NCBI GenBank assembly: GCA_016281315.1
Contig: JAEEIJ010000015.1
Location: 1-64,000, forward strand
Direction: 5' to 3'
Length of the DNA: 64,000 bases
From: Bacteroidales bacterium
Lineage (GTDB): Bacteria > Bacteroidota > Bacteroidia > Bacteroidales > UBA932
In this document: piece by piece, positions 1-8,021 of the stretch
Layout of the letters: the number at the start of each line of letters is the position of its first letter
Numbering within the stretch: position 1 is the first letter of the stretch
The notes under the pieces: generated by a model
Database searches by the model: none
Told to the model about the DNA's origin: nothing
The model's input: only the letters and a program-made list of their open reading frames with translations
Made by a program: the position numbers and the translations under genes

Positions 1-731
1 TCTCCGGCGGTGCCGCCGCCAATCTGGAAGAAGCCCACGCCGGGGGCGTTCTTCTTGTACCAGTCTACCAGGAACATCATCACTTCCACGCCCTGGATGA
101 CCATATGCGGATCGTATTCGCCACGGATTACGTGCGCAGTGAAGATATTGCCGGTGGTGCAGTCTTCCCAGGCAGGGCAGATGATGGGGATATTCTTTTC
201 GCAGGCAGCCACCACCCAGCTGTCCTTGGGATCGATCTCATAGTACTGCTTGAGGACGCCGCTGCGGATCATCTGATAGATGAACTCATAGGGGAGGTAG
301 CGCTTGCCCTCCGCCTTGGCTTTGTCCCACACTTCCACCAGGTGCTTTTCCAGCCGGCGGAACGCCTCTTCTTCCGGGATGCAGGTATCCGTAACGCGGT
401 TGTAGTGGTTGTCCAGCAGTTCCTGTTCCTGCTGAGGCGTGAGGTCACGGTAGCCGGGCACCCTGTAATAGTGGCTGTGGGCCACCAGGTTCATAATGTC
501 CTCTTCCAGGTTGTTCGCGCTGCAGCACACGAAGGAGATTTTGTCCTGACGGATCATCTCTGCCAGGGAAAGGCCGATTTCCGCGGTGCTCATGGCGCCG
601 GCCATTGCGAGGAACATCTTGCCTCCCTTGTTCAGAAGGTCTTCATAGGCTTTTGCAGCGTCTACCAGGGCTGCGGAATTGAAGTGACGGTAGTTGTGGA
701 GAATGAATTGAGAGATGGGTCCCTTTTCCAT
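1..731 (-). CDS. Deoxyhypusine synthase family protein (3' end off the window)
   Basis: Read on the minus strand from the ATG at 731, 243 codons are visible and the C-terminus lies outside the window. The translation begins MEKGPISQFILHNYRHFNSA and contains the family segments MFLAMAGAMSTAEIGLSLAEMI and a SANNLEEDIMNLVAHSHYY region, which match the NAD-binding Rossmann core of deoxyhypusine synthase. Bacteria lack eIF5A, so family members here are usually thought to act in polyamine chemistry (homospermidine-type aminobutyl transfer); that role is inferred. The catalytic lysine region is not visible. A -7 box TAAATTTG lies at 795-802, giving a leader of about 60 nt. Confidence 0.85.
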   Translation of the reverse strand, partial: MEKGPISQFILHNYRHFNSAALVDAAKAYEDLLNKGGKMFLAMAGAMSTAEIGLSLAEMIRQDKISFVCCSANNLEEDIMNLVAHSHYYRVPGYRDLTPQQEQELLDNHYNRVTDTCIPEEEAFRRLEKHLVEVWDKAKAEGKRYLPYEFIYQMIRSGVLKQYYEIDPKDSWVVAACEKNIPIICPAWEDCTTGNIFTAHVIRGEYDPHMVIQGVEVMMFLVDWYKKNAPGVGFFQIGGGTAG

Positions 732-791
732 TTTATTATTACGCGCGCAGCGGGCGAAACCAGTCTTTGGCCTCCAGCCCCTGCGATTTCA

Positions 792-822
792 TTGCAAATT
801 TAGAAAAAAAACTCTATATTCG
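792..822. promoter_or_regulatory. Divergent promoters for the DHS-like gene and the barrel gene
   Basis: On the plus strand TTG (792-794) is followed after 20 bases by TATATTCG (815-822), close to the Bacteroidota pair TTG-N19-21-TAnnTTTG, and would serve the gene at 867. On the minus strand TAAATTTG (795-802) is an exact TAnnTTTG and would serve the gene starting at 731. The two elements overlap, so the polymerases would compete. Called from motif match only. Confidence 0.5.
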
Positions 823-866
823 CATACTGAATTGAACATTATAACCTTTTAAAACTTATTTATAAG

Positions 867-1319
867 ATGAAGAAATTCCTTCTTGTAATGGCTGCCGTTC
901 TGGGAATGGCCGTCGTTGCTGCCGCTCAGCCTCGCGCTATCGGTATCCGTGCCGGTTACGGTGCAGAACTCTCCTATCAGCACACCCTCGGTGGAGAGAA
1001 CTTTGGTGAAATCGACCTCGGTTGGAGCGCCGGTGCCATTCAGGCGGGTCTGGCTTATGACTTCCTGATTGCCCCTCTCGGCCCCATCAACTTCTATGCA
1101 GGTCCTCAGGCCTTCGTCGGCCTCGCCAGCACCACCGATGCAGAAGGCAACGCCAAGCAGGGCCTCTGGCTCGGTGCCGGTGCCCAGCTCGGTTTCGAAT
1201 ACTTCTTCGATGCCATTCCGCTCCAGCTCTCCCTGGACTGGAAGCCGTCCCTGCTGATCATCCCTGGCCTGGGCTTCGGCTGGACCAGCATCGCCCTTGG
1301 CATCCGCTACGCTTTCTAA
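867..1319 (+). CDS. Small outer-membrane beta-barrel protein
   Basis: A 150-residue protein with an N-terminal signal peptide (MKKFLLVMAAVLGMAVVAAAQ, cleavage near residue 20). The rest alternates hydrophobic and Gly-rich stretches typical of short beta-strands and ends in the aromatic Phe expected for BAM-inserted barrels (GIRYAF). No enzymatic motif is seen; it is probably an OmpW/OmpX-like porin or structural barrel of unknown role. It stands alone, with its own promoter and a shared terminator at 1338-1372. The leader contains the small palindrome CTTATTTATAAG at 854-865, immediately before the start codon. Confidence 0.75.
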   Translation: MKKFLLVMAAVLGMAVVAAAQPRAIGIRAGYGAELSYQHTLGGENFGEIDLGWSAGAIQAGLAYDFLIAPLGPINFYAGPQAFVGLASTTDAEGNAKQGLWLGAGAQLGFEYFFDAIPLQLSLDWKPSLLIIPGLGFGWTSIALGIRYAF

Positions 1320-1337
1320 TAAGAAGCTAAAGCCCAT

Positions 1338-1372
1338 AAAAAAGCTCTGGAGTTGTTCCAGAGCTTTTTTTT
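1338..1372. terminator. Bidirectional intrinsic terminator
   Basis: A perfect hairpin, AGCTCTGGA / TCCAGAGCT, sits between an A-run on the left and a T-run on the right, so it has a U-tract in both directions. It lies exactly between the convergent barrel gene (ends 1319) and nucleoside kinase gene (ends 1374) and should stop both transcripts. Confidence 0.9.
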
Positions 1373-1373
1373 G

Positions 1374-3029
1374 TTACCCGCCGATGAATTCACGTATCAT
1401 CGAGGTGGCCGGAATCTCGCGGTCGGAGATGGGCGTGAAGTAGTGGATGAACTTGAGGAGGCGGTGGGCTTCCGAGTACTCCGCACAGTTCTGCGGAACG
1501 CTGCGGAGGATGGGCTCCGCGTGGTTCTTCAGCACCGCGAACTCGATGAGGTAGGCGCTGTTGAACATCGCATCGGCCGTCTCCTGGAAGGGATAGATCC
1601 ACTTCTGCTCCGCGTCCAGCACGTTCTGCCAGTTGGAGATGGACTCGCGGGCCGTGAAGGCGCCTTTGTTATAATCGCGCACGATGCGGCGCAGCAGGCG
1701 GTTGTCGCTGGTGGGAATCATATTGTGGTCGTCCAGCAGGGTTCCCGTGAGCGTATTGATAAAAATACGGTACTTGGCGCTTTCGGGAATCTGCGAGGTA
1801 AGGGCGGGATTCAGCGCGTGGATGCCCTCGATCAGAAGGATGCTCCCTTCCTTGAGTTTCAGGCGCTTGTCGTTGTACTCCCGCATCCCCGTCACGAAGT
1901 TGTACTCCGGAACGGAGACTTCCTCGCCGGCGATGAGTTTCATAATATCGGCCTCCATCAGGTCGTGGTCCACGGTGTCGAAATTGTCGAAGTCGTAGCT
2001 GCCGTCGGGGAACTTGGGCGTGTCCACGCGGTTCACGAAATAGTCGTCCGTGGACATCGAGATCGGTTTCAGGCCGCAGGCCTTGAGCTGGATGGACAGG
2101 CGCTTGCAGAACGTGGTCTTACCGGAAGAGGACGGACCGGTGATGAGGACGACCTTCAGCGGAGTCTCACTGCGGTAACGGCGGTCGATCTCCTCCGCAA
2201 TCTGGACGATCTTCTTCTCCTGGAGGGCTTCCGCGATCTGGATGAGTTCGCTGGCGCGGCCGTTCAGGAAAGCCTCGTTCACGTCTCCCACGGTGCTCAG
2301 GCCCATAATGATGTTCCAGCGGAGGGCCTCCTTGAACATCTCGAAGGTCTTGGGCTGGTCTTCCAGCGCAGCCAGGTGGGTCGGGTCCTCACGGGCGGGG
2401 ATCTGGAGCAGGAAGCCGTCGTGGTACGGAGCGATGCCCCAGACCTTCAGATAGCCCGTAGAGGGCACCAGCTTCCCGTAATAATAATCCACGGTGTCGC
2501 CCAGCGTGTAGTAGTCCGTATAGGCCTCGCCGCTGGTCTCCAACAGTTTCACCTTGTCCTCAAAGCCGGCTTTGCGGAACTCCTTGAGGGCGCGGTCCGT
2601 CTGGACGTCGTAGCGGTGGAAGGGCATATCCTTCTCCACCAGGTCCTTCATCCGGGCCTGGAGCTGATCCAGGTCTTCTGCGGTGATGGGGCTGTCATCG
2701 GGCTTTCTGAGGTGACAGAAATATCCTTGCGAGATGGGATGCTCTATGTACAGACGGCTGCCGGGGAAAACATCGGCCGACGCCTTGTACAGCAGGAAAA
2801 AGAGCGAGCGGCAGTACACGCGCATCCCGGAAGGCTCGCGGACGTCGATGAACTCGATGTCCTTGTTCTGGTAGACCTTGAACTTGAGCCCCTGCGAGAC
2901 GTTGTTCACCTTGGCCGATACGATAGGGTAGGGCCTGTGGCAGTCGAACTCCTGAAGCATCTGCAGCAGGGAAGTCCCTTCCGGAAAGCGCTTGCTTTCC
3001 CCCGTGTTTTTGCAATAAACCTGTACCAT
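1374..3029 (-). CDS. Nucleoside (uridine) kinase with N-terminal TGS/SAD-like domains
   Basis: The 551-residue protein has a TGS-like ubiquitin-fold domain (about residues 1-65), a threonyl-tRNA-synthetase-like second domain (about 70-220), and a uridine kinase/phosphoribulokinase P-loop domain from about 290. The Walker A GPSSSGKT is at 298-305. This architecture is the Bacteroidota/Firmicutes 'nucleoside kinase' family, which phosphorylates pyrimidine nucleosides for salvage. It is the last gene of the hpt-to-kinase run, 5 bp after the acyltransferase stop, and ends at a strong terminator. The N-terminal domains may sense a ligand; this is inferred. Exact substrate cannot be read from sequence. 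Confidence 0.85.
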   Translation of the reverse strand: MVQVYCKNTGESKRFPEGTSLLQMLQEFDCHRPYPIVSAKVNNVSQGLKFKVYQNKDIEFIDVREPSGMRVYCRSLFFLLYKASADVFPGSRLYIEHPISQGYFCHLRKPDDSPITAEDLDQLQARMKDLVEKDMPFHRYDVQTDRALKEFRKAGFEDKVKLLETSGEAYTDYYTLGDTVDYYYGKLVPSTGYLKVWGIAPYHDGFLLQIPAREDPTHLAALEDQPKTFEMFKEALRWNIIMGLSTVGDVNEAFLNGRASELIQIAEALQEKKIVQIAEEIDRRYRSETPLKVVLITGPSSSGKTTFCKRLSIQLKACGLKPISMSTDDYFVNRVDTPKFPDGSYDFDNFDTVDHDLMEADIMKLIAGEEVSVPEYNFVTGMREYNDKRLKLKEGSILLIEGIHALNPALTSQIPESAKYRIFINTLTGTLLDDHNMIPTSDNRLLRRIVRDYNKGAFTARESISNWQNVLDAEQKWIYPFQETADAMFNSAYLIEFAVLKNHAEPILRSVPQNCAEYSEAHRLLKFIHYFTPISDREIPATSMIREFIGG

Positions 3030-3034
3030 AAAAC

Positions 3035-4354
3035 TTATTTAAGGTCTATCCCCAGATCCTTTCCTTCGTACATATAGTCGAACCAGGGGAAATTCTTCCA
3101 TTTATTGATGTGGTAACGATGCATCTCCTCGGTGAGGATAATCATCTTACCGGTGGCGCGGTACTCGGGGACAAAGTCGTAATACTCGTTGTCCACATAC
3201 AGGGAAAAACGGTCCAGCATAAAGGAAGAGGGATAGGTGAACACCTGGTCATAGCCTCTGTCGAAACTCCAGGGTTCCCCGAAGCGGGTTCCTTTGAAAT
3301 GGATGCCCTTGTGGTCGATGGTATAGATACCTTCGCCGCAGACTTCAGTAGATTTCAGCTCGGTGAGCAGGTGGTCGTTGGGCATATATCCCAACTGTAC
3401 CTTTACGGAGAAGGAATAGTCCGGGTCCTTGCGGATTTCGTCGATGATGGCCTGGCGCTCCAGATGCGTCCACTCCGTGGGAGATTCCGGGATCACGCAG
3501 TCTTCCGAAGCCTTGTGGAATTCGTAGTACTCGTCCATCGTGGCCTTGTTGCCGCAGTGCAGGCACTCGATATAGTCCTTTTCCGCCTTCATCTGGAACT
3601 CGGTGCCGCAGCGCGGGCAGCGGTAGCACATATCGGCCAGGTTGGTGCAGAGGCCTTCCTTGGACTGATAGGCGAAGTGGTGCTCCTTGTTCCATTTGAA
3701 GTCGTCGTGACGGGACACTTCATTGATGCGCTCTTCTATCTGGAGCGGCGTCATTTTCTTCAGATCCTCCGGCGTAAAGAGCAGCCGGAGCTGGGCGCGG
3801 AACTTGCCGGGCCTGTCCTCATCCGTGACTTTGCTGGTGGAGAGATAGCCGCCCTGGAGCGACGCGAAATAGACCGGGACGCCGAACACCTGCAGAAAAC
3901 GGCCGGTTCCGGGAACAGTGGGCTGGTTGTCGCCGAAAACGGAGGCAAATCCCTCCGGGGCGAAAGCCACCACACCGTTGTGCTTGATGACATTCCGGAC
4001 GGCCCTGAGGCTGATGAGGTCGTCGGCGAGCACCTTTTTGGGAATCACCTTGTTCAGTTTGAACACCGTCGAGAGGTGGCTTCTGAAGAAGGAAGCGTGC
4101 TCCGCCAGGAAATTGATGCGGCGGGGCCAGGCCAGCACGGTGAGCATCGCGTGGTCGCGCCGGGACTGATGGTTCCAGATGAGGAAAGCCGGACCTTTGC
4201 AGTCCGAGAGTTTGTCGAATCGTTTGAACTCCGGGTGGAAGGGTCTGGTTATGATAAAGCGGCTTGCGAACCAATAGATGAAGTAATAGACCCAACTGGG
4301 ACTTTTGTAATTCCGCGTGGCGAGCTCCCGCTCAATATCTCTTTTCTTTTTCAT
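3035..4354 (-). CDS. PlsC-type acyltransferase with C-terminal zinc ribbon
   Basis: A 439-residue protein. Acyltransferase block I is NHQSRRD at residues 61-67 (the NHxxxxD catalytic dyad), and block III is FAPEGFASVF near 131-140 (the EG acyl-acceptor motif). This domain transfers an acyl chain from acyl-ACP or acyl-phosphate to a lipid acceptor at the membrane. Unlike a usual 240-residue PlsC, about 200 further residues follow, holding a zinc ribbon with Cys243/246/249 and Cys264/267. The start overlaps the ACP stop (ATGA), which suggests that ACP is its acyl donor. The acceptor is unknown; it may not be lysophosphatidate. Confidence 0.8.
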   Translation of the reverse strand: MKKKRDIERELATRNYKSPSWVYYFIYWFASRFIITRPFHPEFKRFDKLSDCKGPAFLIWNHQSRRDHAMLTVLAWPRRINFLAEHASFFRSHLSTVFKLNKVIPKKVLADDLISLRAVRNVIKHNGVVAFAPEGFASVFGDNQPTVPGTGRFLQVFGVPVYFASLQGGYLSTSKVTDEDRPGKFRAQLRLLFTPEDLKKMTPLQIEERINEVSRHDDFKWNKEHHFAYQSKEGLCTNLADMCYRCPRCGTEFQMKAEKDYIECLHCGNKATMDEYYEFHKASEDCVIPESPTEWTHLERQAIIDEIRKDPDYSFSVKVQLGYMPNDHLLTELKSTEVCGEGIYTIDHKGIHFKGTRFGEPWSFDRGYDQVFTYPSSFMLDRFSLYVDNEYYDFVPEYRATGKMIILTEEMHRYHINKWKNFPWFDYMYEGKDLGIDLK

Positions 4355-4581
4355 CGCTTGGTAGCGTTTTTATCAAGAAAATCGAGCACGTCCTGCACGG
4401 TTTCGAAGTGAACCGGTCCGTTAAAGGAAACGCCGAATTCTTCTTCGAGGGCCATCGACAGCATCAGCATCCCGATGGAATCCATCCCGAGGTCGGCCAG
4501 CAGACGGGAAGAAGGCGTAGCCGTAGCAATCTTGTCTTCCGGCAGGTATTGTTTGATCAATTGAAGGAGTCTGTCGTACAT
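4351..4581 (-). CDS. Acyl carrier protein
   Basis: A 76-residue acidic helical protein with the phosphopantetheine attachment motif DSIGM; Ser35 would carry the 4'-phosphopantetheine arm. The length is standard for a stand-alone ACP. It lies between plsX and the acyltransferase and overlaps the latter by four bases, so it is likely a dedicated carrier for this operon and not the housekeeping ACP, which usually sits beside fabF. A second, different ACP is encoded at 54632-55006. Confidence 0.88.
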   Translation of the reverse strand: MYDRLLQLIKQYLPEDKIATATPSSRLLADLGMDSIGMLMLSMALEEEFGVSFNGPVHFETVQDVLDFLDKNATKR

Positions 4582-4592
4582 AATGGAACTTG

Positions 4593-5558
4593 TTAATGAA
4601 TTGATTCGTAAAAAGACTTGTTCTCGGCCAGGTTGACCAGAATCCTGGCGGCATTCAGGACTGCCGTGCGGTTACAGGAACCGCGGGCCTTCATCACGGT
4701 TTTCTTCGTGCCAAGCATAATGCCGGCCCCGAGGGAGGCGAAGTCGAAGCGGGACATCAGATAACCTGCAATCTCCTTGGCGGCAGGTTGGTTATGCATC
4801 TTCCCGTATTTGATGATCTCGGTGATGAGGTTCACCGCCATCCCTTCCGAGTTCTTGAGCACCTGGTTTCCGGCGAAGCCCTCGCACACCAGGACGTCGC
4901 ACAGGCCGGAGAGGGTCTTGTTGCCCTCGATATTCCCCACGAAGTTGATTCCGTCTTCGCGGGCCAGAAGGGCGTGCGCCTCTTTCACCAGCTTGTTCCC
5001 CTTGGTGGGCTCGGCGCCGTTGGAAAGCAGGCCCACGCGGGGCGCGTCCAGTTTGTAGAGCGAGCGCATCAGGTCGCTGCCCTGATGGGCGAACTGGACC
5101 AGCTGCTGGGGGCCGCAGTCGATGGACGCGCCGGTATCCACCAGGCAGGTAAAACCGCCCTGCGCCGTGGGCAGGATGGCCGCGATGCAGGGCCTGACGC
5201 TTTTATCGGCCAGCAAGAAACGGATAGCGCCGGCGAAAAGGGCGCCCGTATTGCCGGCATTGATGAGGCCGATCACCTCGTCGCAGCGGCCGGCTTCTTC
5301 CAGGGCCTTGAACACCGAGACAGGTTCTTTCGAGTAAAACGCCTCGATGGGATTGTCCAGATTGGTCACCGTCTTGTCCGCCTCCAGGATGCGCCAGCGT
5401 CCTTCCGGCAGGCCGGCGGCCTCGATGAGTTTCCGCGGCCCGGCAAGGGCGACGTGAATATTGGGAAACTCCTCCAGAACCAGCCTGGCGCCCTCCAGCA
5501 TCTCTTCCGGACCCAGGTCGCTGCCCAGAAGGTCGATGATGATTTCGCGTTTTTCCAT
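4593..5558 (-). CDS. plsX: PlsX-like phosphate acyltransferase
   Basis: A 321-residue member of the PlsX family, which interconverts acyl-ACP and acyl-phosphate. The N-terminal DAMGGD of typical PlsX reads DLLGSD here, but INAGNTGALF, LLSNGAEPTKGN, the NIEGNKTL and VCEGFAGNQVLK segments and the C-terminal GAGIMLGTKK region are all present. With FakA/FakB-like genes upstream and ACP plus an acyltransferase downstream, the likely flow is acyl-phosphate to acyl-ACP or directly to an acceptor. It is not next to rpmF and fabH as canonical plsX often is, so it may be a second copy; that cannot be tested in this window. Confidence 0.82.
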   Translation of the reverse strand: MEKREIIIDLLGSDLGPEEMLEGARLVLEEFPNIHVALAGPRKLIEAAGLPEGRWRILEADKTVTNLDNPIEAFYSKEPVSVFKALEEAGRCDEVIGLINAGNTGALFAGAIRFLLADKSVRPCIAAILPTAQGGFTCLVDTGASIDCGPQQLVQFAHQGSDLMRSLYKLDAPRVGLLSNGAEPTKGNKLVKEAHALLAREDGINFVGNIEGNKTLSGLCDVLVCEGFAGNQVLKNSEGMAVNLITEIIKYGKMHNQPAAKEIAGYLMSRFDFASLGAGIMLGTKKTVMKARGSCNRTAVLNAARILVNLAENKSFYESIH

Positions 5559-5562
5559 AAGG

Positions 5563-6429
5563 CTAACGATGGATGGCGTGGAAGCAGACGCCTACGCCGT
5601 TGGGGCCGCAATGGCTGCCGGCGGTAGGGTTCACATACACGTAGACGATATTCTGTTTGCCGAACTTCGCTTCAATCATCCGGCCTACTTCCTGCGCGAT
5701 TTCGGGGGCGTCGGTGTGGCCGATGCAGATGCGGTGCTTCTCAATCTCGGAGCCCAGTTCGGCCACCTTGTCCACCAGGGCCTGCATCGCATTGAGGCGG
5801 CCTTTGGCCGTACCCACGGAGACCATCTTGCCTTCCTGGCTCATATGGATGAGGGGACGGACGCCGATGAGGGTTCCCATCGCCGCCTTGAGCCCGCTCA
5901 CGCGGCCGCTGCGGCGGAAGAACTTGAGGTCATCGGCAAAGAAATACATCGCGAAACGGTCCACCTCGGTCTTGGCCCACTCCAGGATCTCGTCCAGGGA
6001 CTTGCCGGCCTTCACCAGGTCGCCCACCTCGCGCACGATGGCGTAGCTGATGGTGGTGATGCCCTTGGTGTCGATTTCCTCGAAACGAACGTCCGGATAC
6101 TGTGCTTTCAGTTCCGCCACGGCCTGGTCCATCACGTCGAAGGTGTTGGTCATCGCGCGGGAGAAATGCACATAGAGAATCTCGTTCCCGGCTTTGAAAT
6201 CTTCCTCGAAGTAGCCGATATACTGCTCCTTGGAGATGGCGCTGGTGGTGGGGAGGACTCCGCCGCGGAGGGTGTCGTAGAAGGCGTGTCCGTCGAATTC
6301 CTTGAAATCCACGTAAGGGTAGGTGGTCTTTGCATCGATGCTGTAGGGCATCGAAATGAGCTTGTAACCGTATTCGGCCGCCAGGACGGGATCGAAATCG
6401 GTGTCGGTGTCGGTGTAGATCTTTAACAT
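5563..6429 (-). CDS. DegV family fatty-acid-binding protein (FakB-like)
   Basis: A 288-residue DegV-fold protein. Recognisable segments are the N-terminal TDTDTDFDP, the LPTTSAISKEQY ligand-pocket loop near residue 60, the HFSRAMTNTFDV segment and the C-terminal IGHTDAPEIAQEV. DegV proteins hold a fatty acid and present its carboxylate to the kinase FakA for phosphorylation. The gene overlaps the fakA-like gene by 7 bp, which strongly supports a FakA/FakB pair. Ligand chain length cannot be predicted. Confidence 0.85.
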   Translation of the reverse strand: MLKIYTDTDTDFDPVLAAEYGYKLISMPYSIDAKTTYPYVDFKEFDGHAFYDTLRGGVLPTTSAISKEQYIGYFEEDFKAGNEILYVHFSRAMTNTFDVMDQAVAELKAQYPDVRFEEIDTKGITTISYAIVREVGDLVKAGKSLDEILEWAKTEVDRFAMYFFADDLKFFRRSGRVSGLKAAMGTLIGVRPLIHMSQEGKMVSVGTAKGRLNAMQALVDKVAELGSEIEKHRICIGHTDAPEIAQEVGRMIEAKFGKQNIVYVYVNPTAGSHCGPNGVGVCFHAIHR

Positions 6430-8021
6430 AACACTAAAATATAATCATATACGGGCTGTCCGCCGGCAATGAGGATAACCTCCGTCATCGGACAGGCTTT
6501 TTCCAGTTTCGTTTTCAGGGTTTCCGCTTCCTCCGCCGGGGCTTCCTCTCCGGAGAAAAGGATGAGGATATCGGCCTGGGAGGCCTGCAGTTTGTCCGCC
6601 AGGGCCAGGACGGCGTCCTCCCGGCCATCCTCCGCCACCAGGATGTCCTTCCCGCTGAAGCCGATGTACTGACCGCACTTCGCGCCGGCGGCATCGCGGA
6701 TGGCACAGGAAACGCTGCCGGTGGTCACCGACGCGGCGGCCGCCTGCAGGGTTTCGGTCAATTCCTCCAGCGGTTGCTCCGGATCCAGGTTGGCCAGGGC
6801 GAAATAGCCTTCGCCGAGGGTCTTGGTGGGGATGACGACAATCTTTGAGTCGGCACACATCCCCGCCGCCTGATTGGCCGTAAGGATGATGTTGCTGTTG
6901 TTGGGGAAGACGAAGATCGTATCGGCATTCACCTCGTTAAAGGCCTCCAGGAAACGCTCCACGGAAGGATTCATCGTCTGGCCGCCCTCTATCACCTCGT
7001 CCACGCCCATTTCCTTAAACGCCTCCGTAAGGCCTTTGCCGACCGCCACGGAAACGATTCCCAACTTCTTGCGGGCGCGCTTGAAACGCTCGTCCATATG
7101 GTTCTCGTGATGCTGCAGGGTCATATTCTCCACCTTGATGGTGAGGAATTCGCCCCACTCGCGGCACTTGGAGAGCACGGCGCCGGGATCCTTCGTGTGC
7201 ACGTGCACCTTGACAATGCTGCCGTCGCGGAAGAACACCAGGGAATCGCCCTGCTCCTGGAGCCAGTCCTTGATGACACTTTCGTCAAAGCTGTCCAGGT
7301 CCACCTTACAGCGCTGCAGGCGCAGCAGGAATTCCGTGCAATAGCCGAACTCCAGCACGCTGTTTTCCGTGAAGGCGTCAAAATCCACCTTGGGGGCCGA
7401 TGAATGCTCCCCAGCATCCGCAACTTCAACCGGGGTTTTGCCGTGCAGGGCGTCCCGCATTCCTTCTACAATACAGAGAAGGCCCGCGCCGCCGCTGTCC
7501 ACCACGCCGGCCTTTTTCAGCACGTCCAGCAGGTCCGGCGTATGCTCCAGGCTCACCTGCATCGCGTCGATCATCCGGTCGAAGTAGCTTTCGAGGGTAT
7601 CGGCCCCGTCGGCCGCCGCCACGCCTTCCCGGAGAACGGTGAGGATGGTGCCTTCCACCGGCTGGGAGACGGCGTGATAGGCTTCCTGCACCGCCGCCTG
7701 CATCGCCCCTGCGAAAGCGTCTCTGTCGGCCTCCTGCAGGCCCTTCAGGCCCTTGGAAATGCCCGCGAAGATACGGGAGAGGATGACGCCGGAATTGCCC
7801 CGGGCGCCCATCAGCATTCCCTGGGAGACCGCATCGGCCGTCTCAGAAAGGGTGCCGGGACGGACCTGGCAACCGGCCTCGATGGTCATATACATATTGT
7901 CGCCGGTGTCGCCGTCGGGAATGGGGAAGACGTTCAGGTCGTTGATGGTCTGCCGCTGCGCCGCCAGCGAGGCCGCGCCGCCGCGAATCAGGTTAAGGTA
8001 CAGGTCTGCGTTCAGGTTCAT
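6423..8021 (-). CDS. fakA: Fatty acid kinase FakA-like (DAK2/DhaL domain)
   Basis: A 532-residue protein with an N-terminal DAK2 domain; the metal/ATP-binding Asp cluster is PDGDTGDNM at residues 35-43, and the GARGNSGVILSRIFAG segment follows. The middle and C-terminal domains match the FakA layout. FakA phosphorylates fatty acids bound to a DegV-type FakB to give acyl-phosphate, the entry point for exogenous fatty acids. The start overlaps the stop of the RND exporter (ATGA) and the end overlaps the DegV gene, so the three should be co-translated. Confidence 0.85.
   Translation of the reverse strand: MNLNADLYLNLIRGGAASLAAQRQTINDLNVFPIPDGDTGDNMYMTIEAGCQVRPGTLSETADAVSQGMLMGARGNSGVILSRIFAGISKGLKGLQEADRDAFAGAMQAAVQEAYHAVSQPVEGTILTVLREGVAAADGADTLESYFDRMIDAMQVSLEHTPDLLDVLKKAGVVDSGGAGLLCIVEGMRDALHGKTPVEVADAGEHSSAPKVDFDAFTENSVLEFGYCTEFLLRLQRCKVDLDSFDESVIKDWLQEQGDSLVFFRDGSIVKVHVHTKDPGAVLSKCREWGEFLTIKVENMTLQHHENHMDERFKRARKKLGIVSVAVGKGLTEAFKEMGVDEVIEGGQTMNPSVERFLEAFNEVNADTIFVFPNNSNIILTANQAAGMCADSKIVVIPTKTLGEGYFALANLDPEQPLEELTETLQAAAASVTTGSVSCAIRDAAGAKCGQYIGFSGKDILVAEDGREDAVLALADKLQASQADILILFSGEEAPAEEAETLKTKLEKACPMTEVILIAGGQPVYDYILVLC

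Noticed and set aside
105..803. Plus-strand ORF of 232 codons
   Set aside because: It is the antisense shadow of the deoxyhypusine synthase-like gene, whose translation on minus is a clear family match.
1353..3077. Plus-strand 574-codon ORF
   Set aside because: Antisense shadow of the nucleoside kinase; its composition (V, H, R, G, L runs) is typical of high-GC antisense frames.
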